Translations under genes and position numbers: made by a program | Assembly: GCF_004342025.1 (NCBI RefSeq) | Contig: NZ_SLWN01000007.1 | Coordinates: forward strand, 339,709-403,708 | Length of the DNA: 64,000 nucleotides | DNA from: Kribbella steppae | GTDB lineage: Bacteria; Actinomycetota; Actinomycetes; Propionibacteriales; Kribbellaceae | Reading direction: 5' to 3' | Notes under the pieces: generated by a model | The model's database searches: none | Seen by the model: only the letters and a program-made list of their open reading frames with translations | What the model was told of the DNA's origin: nothing | Shown: positions 56,779-64,000 of the stretch, one piece after another | Layout: every line of letters starts with the position of its first letter | Numbering within the stretch: position 1 is the first letter of the stretch

Positions 56779-57777
56779 CTATCGCAGCGATTTGTTCCCG
56801 TGTCCCCGGCGGACCGCGCCGGGTGAGGTGCCGGCGATCCTGGCGAACGCCCGGCTGAAGGATGCCTCGGACTGGTAGCCGAGGTCAGCGGCGACCGCGG
56901 CCACCGTCGTGTCGCCGTGTTCCAACCGGGAGTGAGCCAGCTCCATCCGGCAGCGGGTCACGTAGCGCATCGCCGGCTCCCCGACCAGTTCGGTGAACCG
57001 GGCGGCGAAAGCCGATCGTGACATGGCCGCCTCGCGCGCCAGGGATTCGACAGTCCAGTCGTGGCCGGGCGATCTGTGCACCGCCGCGATCGCCCGCCCG
57101 AGCTGGGGATCCTGCAGCGCACCGAGCCAGCCGCTCTGCGCCGCCGGATCGCGGGCCAGCCAGGTCCGGATCGCCTCGATCATCAGGATGTCGGCGAGCC
57201 GCGTCGTCACTGCCTCACCGCCGGGCCGCGGCCGCCGCAGCTCGGCGGTCATCATGTGGATCGCGTCACGGATCCGCGACTCCCCCTCGCCGGTGTCCTC
57301 GAGGTGCATGATCGGCGGAAGCAGGTCGAGCAGCCGCCTGACCCCCGGCTGGTCGAAACTGACCACCCCGCAGATCAGCGTCGACCGCGCGCCGTCTCCG
57401 CCGCATCGCAGCACCGAGAAGTGCTCGTTCACCATCTGCTGCGGCAACTCGTCGGCGCGACCGGTCACCGGTGCGTCCGGATGGCTCCGCATCCAGTGGC
57501 CACGCCCGTGCGGGACGAGCGCGATGTCGCCGGCCCGTAGGTAGACCGGTGCGTTATCAGCTACCTCGAGCCAGCCCCCGCCACGGGTCACCAAGTGGAA
57601 TGTCACACAGTTCCCGAACGGCGGCAGCTCCAGCGCCCAGGGCGCCCCCGCCTCTGTCTGGGAGTAGAACACCCCGCGCATCCGAACCTGGTAGAGCGCC
57701 TCGCCGAGGGCATCTCGTGGCGCCCACGGATCCAGCCCGTCTGGACGAATCGACATGCTTTGCAGATTAATCGCCAT
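56779..57777 (-). CDS. AraC-family transcriptional regulator (cupin_6 type)
   Basis: A 332-residue regulator. The N-terminal cupin-like sensor domain (FGNCVTFHLVTRGGGWLEVADN, AGDIALVPHGRGHW) is followed by the two-HTH AraC domain (DWTVESLAREAAMSRSAFAAR, VAAVAADLGYQSEASFSRAF). It is divergent from the NAD(P)-binding protein gene, which it probably controls, as is common for this subfamily. Starts at TTG 57792 or ATG 57756 are possible; ATG 57777 has AGGA upstream. Confidence 0.92.
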   Translation of the reverse strand: MAINLQSMSIRPDGLDPWAPRDALGEALYQVRMRGVFYSQTEAGAPWALELPPFGNCVTFHLVTRGGGWLEVADNAPVYLRAGDIALVPHGRGHWMRSHPDAPVTGRADELPQQMVNEHFSVLRCGGDGARSTLICGVVSFDQPGVRRLLDLLPPIMHLEDTGEGESRIRDAIHMMTAELRRPRPGGEAVTTRLADILMIEAIRTWLARDPAAQSGWLGALQDPQLGRAIAAVHRSPGHDWTVESLAREAAMSRSAFAARFTELVGEPAMRYVTRCRMELAHSRLEHGDTTVAAVAADLGYQSEASFSRAFARIAGTSPGAVRRGHGNKSLR

Positions 57778-57873
57778 AGATTGTCCTGCCAACCCTCCCT
57801 AGCGTGGACGTAGGGAGATCGTCCGAACCGGCAGCGGATCACCGCGGACGCCGGCCGAACTGGGAGGATTGTC

Positions 57874-58617
57874 ATGAAGGTTCTGGTCATGGGTGCGACA
57901 GGTGGGAGCGGCCGGGCGGCGACGGCCGAACTGCTCCGGCGCGGCCACAGTGTCACCGCATTCGCCCGCTCCGCCGGCAAGCTCCGGCACCGAGCCGGCG
58001 TACCCGGAGATCTGTCCGGAGATCTGTCCGGAGATCTGTACGGAGACCTGCACACGATCGACGGCGACGCCGCGGACCCGCACGCCGTCGACACCGCCGT
58101 CGCCGATCAGGACGTCGTCGTGGTCGCACTCGGGATCAGCGAGAACGCCGTGCGGGTGCGCCTGCGCGGCCCCGCGCACACCGTGCCCGACATCCGTTAC
58201 CGCGGAACCAGCAACGTCATCGCCGCGATGCAGCGGCACGGCGTGAGCCGGCTCGTCGTCCAGAGCGTGTTCGGGATCGGTGCGACCGCCGGCCAACTCC
58301 GACTGCGCGACAAGCTCTTCTGCTGGCTGCTGATCAACCAGCAGATGGCCGACCACGCCGAGCAGGAGCGTGCGGTCCGGGCGAGCGGGCTCCACTGGAC
58401 CATCGTCCAGCCCGTGCACCTGACCGACGACCTCATCGACGGCGAAGCCTTCAGCTCCGCAGCCGGCGAGGTCGCCCAGTTCAAAGTGGCCCGTACGGCG
58501 GTCGCCCGGGTGCTCGCGGATGCAGTCGACCAGCCCGACGCTGTCGGCGCCTCGATCGCGGTGTCGGGAGCATCAGGCGCCAGGACACCCGTCGGCCCGG
58601 CCAAGCTGGTTTCGTGA
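57874..58617 (+). CDS. NAD(P)H-binding SDR-like protein (NmrA type)
   Basis: A 247-residue atypical short-chain dehydrogenase. The NAD(P) motif is VLVMGATGGSGRAATAELL (GxxGxxG), followed by a conserved RY..TSNVIAAM, VQSVFGIG and WTIVQPVHLTDD. The usual YxxxK pair is absent, so it may be a redox sensor or quinone/flavin reductase. A 12-base unit (GGAGATCTGTCC) is repeated at 58013-58049, producing GDLSGDLSGDLYGDL in a surface loop. Preceded by a divergent AraC. Confidence 0.88.
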   Translation: MKVLVMGATGGSGRAATAELLRRGHSVTAFARSAGKLRHRAGVPGDLSGDLSGDLYGDLHTIDGDAADPHAVDTAVADQDVVVVALGISENAVRVRLRGPAHTVPDIRYRGTSNVIAAMQRHGVSRLVVQSVFGIGATAGQLRLRDKLFCWLLINQQMADHAEQERAVRASGLHWTIVQPVHLTDDLIDGEAFSSAAGEVAQFKVARTAVARVLADAVDQPDAVGASIAVSGASGARTPVGPAKLVS

Positions 58618-58791
58618 CGGCCTTTGCCCCAGCCGGGAAACCTTCCGGGATTTCCGGACGGGCTTGAGCAGCGCTACCTCCGCACCCGCGCCGCCCGGCT
58701 TCCCTGACCCGATGACCTCGGGCTGCCACCAGGCGGTCGCCGAGGAGCCTGCCGCTGGTGTATCAACAGGAGATGATTTCGCAGGCGGGCG

Positions 58792-60048
58792 GTGCTCGGC
58801 GCAGGGGTGGCGTACGGCGTCGCGCTGGCCGGGTGTTCGGCAGATGCAGATACCCCCACGCCGTCACGACAGTTCGATCCGGCTGACTGGGAGTCGGTGC
58901 GGGCGCAGTTCGCGCTCGACCCGAAGCTGGCTCATTTCGCGTCGTTCCTGTTCGCATCACACCCGGCACCGGTGCGGGAGGCGATCGACCGTCATCGCGC
59001 GGGCCTCGATCTCGATCCGGCCGGCTACCTCGAGCACGACATCGAGCTGGAGGAGAAGGTCCGCACGGCCGCCGGTGCGTACCTCGGCGCCGATCCCGGC
59101 GACATCGCGCTGACCGACAGCACCACGATGGGAACTGGGCTGGTGTGTGCCGGGATCAAGCTCAAGCCCGGACAGGACGTCGTCACCACCGAGCACGACT
59201 TCTTCGGCACCTACGACGCGCTACAGAAGCTGAGCTCCCGAACCAGCGCCCGAGTACGCCGGGTGCGGCTGTACGACGCTCCCGCGGCAGCGACCGCGGG
59301 TGACGTGGTCGCGAGACTGAAGGCGGCGATCGGGCCGCACACACGGCTGATCGTCATCACCTGGGTGCACTCGTCCACCGGAGTCCGGCTCCCGGTTGCC
59401 GACATCGCCGCCATGGTGCGCACCGTGAACTCCACCCGCGCACCGGCCGACCGGGCGCTTCTCCTCGTCGACGGAGTGCACGGCTTCGGTGCCGTGGACA
59501 CGAGAGTGGCCGATCTCGGCTGTGACTTCTTCACCACCGGGACGCACAAATGGCTTCACGGTCCGCGCGGCACCGGTGTGCTGTGGGCACAGGCCTGGGA
59601 CGCGATCTCGCCGGTGATCCCCAGCTTCTCCCGGCCCGACGCCCCTGGCCGACTGGCGACCCCTGGCCGACTGGCGACCCCTGGGGGCTATCACACGGCC
59701 GAGCACCGCTGGGCGCTGGCAGAAGCCTTCGACTTCCATGCCGCGATCGGCAGATCCAGGATCGCGGCACGCATCACCGAGCACGCCACCCGACTGAAGG
59801 ACGGTTTGGCCAGCATCCCTTCGGTCACGCTGATCACACCCCGGCAGGCCGAGATGTCGGCTGGTCTTGTCATGTGCTCGATCGAGGGAGTCGCACCACA
59901 CCAGGCAGCGGCCACTCTTCGTCGTGATCACGCCGTCGTCGCCAGCGTGACGCCGTACGACGATCCCTATCTCCGGTTCGGACCGGGCATCGTCAACACG
60001 CCGGACGAGGTCGAGCGTGTCATCAAGGCTGTTGCCTCGATCAACTGA
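58792..60048 (+). pseudogene. Class V aminotransferase-fold (isopenicillin N epimerase-like) gene with a broken Tat signal
   Basis: A PLP-dependent enzyme of about 418 readable residues. PLP Lys lies in TTGTHKWLHGPRG, and the aspartate region in LLLVDGVHGFGAVD. The open frame starts at GTG 58792 with VLGAGVAYGVALAGCSAD, a hydrophobic lipoprotein-like stretch. Upstream codons in frame read R-R-R-A, but a TGA (58774-58776) closes the frame. Removing one base near 58776 would join an ATG at 58773 to a complete twin-arginine signal. As it stands, export is likely lost; the enzyme body seems intact. A 15-base duplication makes GRLATPGRLATPGG. Confidence 0.7.
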
Positions 60049-60058
60049 CGTGAAAGGC

Positions 60059-61518
60059 TCAGGAGACCTTGGCGCCCGCGTGAAGGGCGAGCCCGTCCTG
60101 AGGGGCTACATCTGCCCGGAACCAGCCGGACGAGTCGACCGTGTACGTCGGTCCCGTACACCCGCCTGGTGAGTAGTCGCCGTGAAAGACGTCGCAGTAG
60201 ACACCGGCCGGGAGGCTGGTGTGGAAGCTCCGGCCGGAAAGCGCCGAGCCTTCGTCGTTCAGGATCAGGTACCCCTTGTCTCCGCGTCCGAAGGCGATCG
60301 CGTCGTTGCCGTTGTCCCACCAGTCGGTGACCGACGTACCGCCGACGCTGTTGTGGAAGCCGACCATGTTGGCGATCACACTCGCCATTGATGCTCGCAC
60401 CGCCACCGATTGGTGAAACAGGTCGTGTCGACCGTCTGCCCACCACTCGTCGACGGCGGACCCTGATCATTGGAACTGTATTCGTAGCTCGACATCAACT
60501 TCGGCGTCCCATACGTCCACGCCAGCATGAAAGCGTTCGCCATCGCGTAGCGACCGTTGTCCCGGAAGGTCAGGACTCCGCTCCCCCGCTGGGTGTCGTG
60601 GTTGTCGGTGAACACGACCGCACGATCCGACGCCAGCGGCGAGGCGAAGGTCCGCAGGTACGCGAGTCGCTCGGTGTTGAAGATCTTGGCGAGATCCTTC
60701 CCGTACCGGAACTCGAGGACATCACCGTTGCCGACGTACTCGTCCGGAGTGACCGGTTCGCCCGCGCCGTAGATAACTTCCTGATACAGGTACGCCGGCC
60801 GCGAGAGCCGGGACTTGATCGCGGCGATGTCTTCCGAGGCCATGTGCTTGGAGGCGTCGAGCCGGAAACCGTCCACCCCGATCGCGAGCAGATCATTCAG
60901 GTACGCCGCGATCCGGCCGCGCACGTAGTCGGTCCCGGTCGCCAGGTCGGCCAGATCGACGAGCTCGCAGTTCTGCACCTCGTAGCGGTCACCGTAGTTG
61001 ACGATGTCGTCGTTCCCGTTCCGCCCGCAGTGGTGAAAGTCCTGGGTCTGATAGGTCCCCGGGTAGTCGTAGTGGCTGTACGACGACCCCGCGCTCCCCA
61101 CACCACCCGACGAGCCACCGGTCATGTGGTTGATCACGGCATCGACGTACACCTTGACGCCGGCGGCGTGACAGCTGTTCACCATGGCGACGAACTCGCT
61201 ACGGGTGCCGCGCCGCGTGCTGTCCAGCTTGTAGCTCACCGGCTGGTAGTCCTGCCACCACGGATAACCGGCCCCGGGCAGAACCACGTGTTCCTGCGGC
61301 GGCGAGATCTGGACCGCTCCGTACCCCTTCGGGCCGAGAACTTCGCCGCACTCCCGCGCGACCGAGGTCCAGTTCCACTCGAACAACTGGACGATGACAT
61401 CACGCTGTCCTGGCGGCACCGCCGCGGCCGGCACGGCCACCGGCAGCACTGCCAACACAGCGAGAACGGCCAGGATCTTCCGATTCACTTGCCACCGGGG
61501 AATTCTCACGATCGGCAT
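60059..61518 (-). pseudogene. Secreted alpha-amylase (GH13) disrupted by a 2-base insertion
   Basis: Hydrolyses internal alpha-1,4 bonds of starch. The signal peptide (VNRKILAVLAVLAVLPVAVPAAA) precedes the catalytic barrel: VYVDAVINHM, the nucleophile in GVDGFRLDASKHM, the acid/base Glu in LYQEVIYGAG and FTDNHDTQRG. At 60376-60378 the frame stops just after CEHQWRV. Dropping two bases from the CACAC run at 60377-60381 rejoins it to IANMVGFHNSVGG...TDWWDNGNDAIAFGRGDKG, the expected C-terminal domain, for about 485 residues. Translation may start at GTG 61488 rather than ATG 61518. It converges with the aminotransferase, 10 bases apart. Confidence 0.88.
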
Positions 61519-61646
61519 TCAACCAGTTGCACACAGCTAGGTGATGCCCCAGAAGTGCACGGTCGGCTACGCGGCACAGATGTGCAACTCCCGGACAACG
61601 GAGAGGCGGACCACCGGGTACGGCGACGTTCAGGCATCCTGGGGTC

Positions 61647-61654
61647 GGTATACC
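61647..61654. promoter_or_regulatory. GntR operator candidate, copy 1 (CGGTATACCAAA)
   Basis: The palindrome GGTATACC, 28 bases before the gntR ATG. It is repeated exactly at 62320 and 62397. Autoregulation is likely. Confidence 0.75.
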
Positions 61655-61682
61655 AAACCGGTGGCGAGCGTAGTGGAGTCTC

Positions 61683-62318
61683 ATGAGCAGGAGCCTGGAG
61701 TCGGAGTCGGAGCGGGTCACGCGCCTTCTGCGGGACGAGATCCTCGACGGAGTGCGAGCCCCGGGCGAGCGGCTGGTGGAACGTGACGTGGCCGACGGAC
61801 TGGGCGTGAGCCGGGTGCCGGTGCGTGACGCTCTCAAGGCGCTGGTCGCCGAGGGGCTGGTGACGCTGCGACCCCGGTCATGGGCCGTGGTTCGTGAGTT
61901 CACCGACTCCGACATCGCCGATCTGAACGAGGTGCGCGCAGCGTTCGAACCGCTGACATTCCGACTGGCCGCCGAGCGGCGTACTCGTGAGGGACTGGAT
62001 CGGCTCCGACGAGCCCTGGATGAACATCTCGCGGCGGCGCGCGCGAACGACGCGGTGCTGGCCCGGCGCAAGGCCGCGGACTTCCACGAGATCGTGACGG
62101 AACTTGCGTCGAACGAATTGCTCGTCGAGGTCGAACGGCCGCTGCGCAGCCGGATGCGCTGGCTGCTGGCCCAGCACGACGACCTGATGGCGGTCGCGGA
62201 TCAGCACGAAGGGTTGTACGCCGCCATCGCGAACCGGGATGTCGCCGAGGCCGAGCGCCTGGTCGCTGAGCACCTAGCTCTCTCGCACGCGCTGCAGCGC
62301 CACACTCGGAGCAGCTAG
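61683..62318 (+). CDS. GntR-family regulator, FadR/FCD subfamily
   Basis: A 211-residue regulator. Winged helix: VTRLLRDEILDGVRAPGERL and ERDVADGLGVSRVPVRDALKAL. FCD effector domain: DLNEVRAAFEPLTFRLAA, with metal-ligand candidates in ADFHEIV, and the later His of AEHLALSH. It sits between three copies of GGTATACC and directly before an amidohydrolase it presumably controls. Confidence 0.92.
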   Translation: MSRSLESESERVTRLLRDEILDGVRAPGERLVERDVADGLGVSRVPVRDALKALVAEGLVTLRPRSWAVVREFTDSDIADLNEVRAAFEPLTFRLAAERRTREGLDRLRRALDEHLAAARANDAVLARRKAADFHEIVTELASNELLVEVERPLRSRMRWLLAQHDDLMAVADQHEGLYAAIANRDVAEAERLVAEHLALSHALQRHTRSS

Positions 62319-62319
62319 G

Positions 62320-62327
62320 GGTATACC
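62320..62327. promoter_or_regulatory. GntR operator candidate, copy 2 (GGGTATACCAG)
   Basis: GGTATACC starts 2 bases after the gntR stop and 93 bases before the amidohydrolase start. Confidence 0.65.
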
Positions 62328-62396
62328 AGCTCTTTGGGACGGATCTTCAACACACAGAGGCCGGTGGGGTAGCGCAGGCCGGCCATCCGTCAGCTT

Positions 62397-62404
62397 GGTA
62401 TACC
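62397..62404. promoter_or_regulatory. GntR operator candidate, copy 3 (TTGGTATACCATT)
   Basis: The best palindrome of the three (TGGTATACCA), only 9 bases before the amidohydrolase ATG. Bound repressor would block transcription start. Confidence 0.8.
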
Positions 62405-62412
62405 ATTACTGC

Positions 62413-63600
62413 ATGACCTCCTTGCTCCTTGCCAACGTGCGTCCATGGGGTGGCGCGCCGGTTGATCTGGTGATCGTCGACGGCGTGATCGCGGACGTCG
62501 TCCCGGCCGGCACCGCGGTCGCGGACGGCCAACGCATCGACGGGCGCGGCCTGCTCGCGCTGCCAGGCTTCGTGAACGCGCACGCACACGTGGACAAGAG
62601 CTGGTGGGGACAGCCGTGGGTCTCGTACGGCGGGGAGCCGACGACCCAGGGTCGGATCGCGCACGAGCGGGCCGAGCGGGACAGGTACGGCATCCCGAGC
62701 ACGGCCGGCACGATCGCGGTGCTCCGCGAGTTCCTGCGGCACGGTACGACTGCGACGCGGACCCACGTCGACGTGGATCTCGGCGTCGGACTGCGCGGTA
62801 TCGAGAACGTGCGCGAGGCCGCCGCGACCCTTGACGATGCGGTGCAGGTCGAGATCGTCGCGTTCCCGCAGGACGGCGTACTCCGGCGCCCCGGCGTACT
62901 CGATCTGCTGGACCAGGCCGCGGCTGAAGGAGCGACGAGCATCGGCGGTCTCGACCCGGCGTCGATCGACCGTGACCCGGTCGGCCAGCTGGACGCGCTC
63001 TTCGAGATCGCCGTACGGCGTGGTGTCGGGATCGACATCCACTTGCACGACGGCGGCGAGCTCGGCGCGTTCCAGTACGAGCTGATCATCGAGCGGACCC
63101 AGGGCACTGGTCTCGCGGGCAAGGTGAACGTGTCGCACGGGTTCGCCCTCGGCGAGCTGTCCCCAACGCGGCAGGCTCAGCTCGTCGAGCAACTCGGAGC
63201 GGCCGGGATCTCCTGGACGACGGTGTCGCCCGTCCGATCGGCGCCGCTGCCGTGGCGTGCGATGCGGGATGCCGGCGTCGCTGTCGGACTCGGAACCGAC
63301 GGCATTCGCGACCTGTGGTCGCCGTATGGCGACGGCGACCTGTTGCAGGTCGCCCGCGGCTTCGCCCGGCTGCACGGACTGCGCACCGACGAGGAACTCG
63401 GGTACGCCGTCGAGCTCGCGACCACCGCGGGTGCGCCGTTCGTGCACCGCGACGGCCACACCCTCACCCCCGGTTCGCGCGCGGACGTCGTACTGCTCGA
63501 CGCCGAGAACGTGCCGGATGCGCTGGTCCGGGCACCGCGCCGGGACACGGTCGTCGCCGGCGGACGGGTCGTCGTACACAACGCCGAACTCCTCGTGTGA
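62413..63600 (+). CDS. Metal-dependent amidohydrolase (cytosine deaminase-like)
   Basis: A 395-residue hydrolase that probably removes ammonia or cleaves amide/cyclic-amide bonds of an imported heterocycle. Metal ligands are in place: HAHVD after the first strand, HLHDGGE in the middle, NVSHGFAL, and the Asp in GLGTDGI. The frame ends with a Rossmann-like closing strand (LTPGSRADVVLLDAE). The ATG at 62413 directly follows the operator. It is coupled to the MFS gene (GTGA overlap). Substrate not known. Confidence 0.9.
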   Translation: MTSLLLANVRPWGGAPVDLVIVDGVIADVVPAGTAVADGQRIDGRGLLALPGFVNAHAHVDKSWWGQPWVSYGGEPTTQGRIAHERAERDRYGIPSTAGTIAVLREFLRHGTTATRTHVDVDLGVGLRGIENVREAAATLDDAVQVEIVAFPQDGVLRRPGVLDLLDQAAAEGATSIGGLDPASIDRDPVGQLDALFEIAVRRGVGIDIHLHDGGELGAFQYELIIERTQGTGLAGKVNVSHGFALGELSPTRQAQLVEQLGAAGISWTTVSPVRSAPLPWRAMRDAGVAVGLGTDGIRDLWSPYGDGDLLQVARGFARLHGLRTDEELGYAVELATTAGAPFVHRDGHTLTPGSRADVVLLDAENVPDALVRAPRRDTVVAGGRVVVHNAELLV

Positions 63601-64000
63601 GTCAGACGGCCACCGTGGTGGGGAGGACCCTCGGTTCGTTGCGCGGGAACCGGCCGTTCCGGCTGTTGTGGTTCTCCAACCTGTTCTTCTTCGGCGGGGT
63701 GTGGACCCAGACGCTGGTGCTCGGCTGGCTCGTCTACAAGACCACCCGCACGCAATCTCGCTCGTCATACTGCTGCCGCTCCGCGGCCATGGCCAGGTGA
63801 GCCACGAGCACACCGAGGCGGCGGTCCGGATGGTCACCAGCGGGCTGCGCGCCATCAGCCGGAATCAGCTGGCCACCACAGTTCTCCTGGTCACGCTGGC
63901 CGCAAACACCCTGTTGTGGCCGATCGCGCAGGCGTTCATGCCGGTGTTCGCACAGGAGTCGCTCAGCCTCGACGCCGCAGGCTTGGGCTGGCTGTTGACC
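63597..64000 (+). pseudogene. MFS transporter with an internal deletion and frameshift (3' end outside window)
   Basis: The N-terminal part is normal (LRGNRPFRLLWFSNLFFFGG, then WTQTLVLGWLVYKTT), but after KTT the frame closes at 63800. In a neighbouring frame, sequence from about 63750 reads ISLVILLPLRGHGQ and continues through AVRMVTSGLRAISRNQ and ANTLLWPIAQAFMPVF, which match the sixth and seventh helices of such transporters. Helices two to five (about 130 residues) are missing. Partner of the amidohydrolase in the GntR locus. Confidence 0.75.

Overview
This window looks like chromosome from a high-GC Gram-positive actinobacterium. Coding frames have very high third-position GC, many genes start with GTG (a few with TTG), start/stop overlaps of the ATGA type are common, and several promoters look leaderless. 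The mix of LacI, IclR, GntR, TetR, MerR, MarR, ArsR and HxlR regulators with sugar and peptide transporters, Tat lipoproteins and secreted hydrolases fits a soil saprophyte. Kribbella or a relative in Propionibacteriales is my guess from gene content and the frequent GTAC/CGTAC words. I saw no rRNA or tRNA gene, no CRISPR array, no transposase and no phage gene.

Layout. 1-9 kb: a sugar ABC ATPase cut by the window edge, then an eight-gene minus-strand operon read from 8965 down to 1541 (IclR regulator, two permeases, two ATPases, histidine phosphatase, endonuclease/exonuclease/phosphatase-family enzyme, lipoprotein substrate-binding protein). Divergent from it at 9-11.5 kb are two proteins of unknown role and a LacI regulator, with AACGTTA-type operator candidates between. 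11.5-20 kb: CoA-transferase, CHRD protein, lipoprotein, a membrane protein/hydrolase pair with a divergent MerR regulator, a CBS-BON protein, a DapA-like aldolase and an MFS transporter whose start sits behind an intrinsic-terminator hairpin. 20.9-23.7 kb: a phosphotransferase followed by an unusual gene-poor C-rich and repeat-rich stretch. 24-30 kb: two membrane proteins, a Baeyer-Villiger-type monooxygenase with a divergent TetR, a Nudix hydrolase and a VapBC-type toxin-antitoxin pair. 30-38 kb: an EEP enzyme, an ABC exporter with its two-component system, a sulfite-oxidase-like molybdoenzyme, and a multicopper oxidase operon. 38.4-43.8 kb: an alpha-galactosidase and sugar importer operon lacking its own ATPase. 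44-50 kb: nucleotidyltransferase, ArsR/SRPBCC pair, SGNH hydrolase and a long FHA membrane protein. 50-58.6 kb: two epoxide hydrolases with MarR, XRE, HxlR and AraC regulators and small redox-type enzymes. 58.8-64 kb: a class V aminotransferase, a frameshifted alpha-amylase, and a GntR/amidohydrolase/MFS locus with three identical operator candidates.

Most notable: a dispersed 93-bp palindromic repeat (three copies, two at gene 3' ends); several other very large hairpins at gene ends; an attenuator-like hairpin holding the ribosome-binding site of the MFS gene; two copies of a small 72-residue protein family; three dense tandem-repeat arrays; and four genes with visible lesions (alpha-amylase 2-bp insertion, aminotransferase Tat-signal frameshift, MFS internal deletion, and a compensated double frameshift in a secreted protein).
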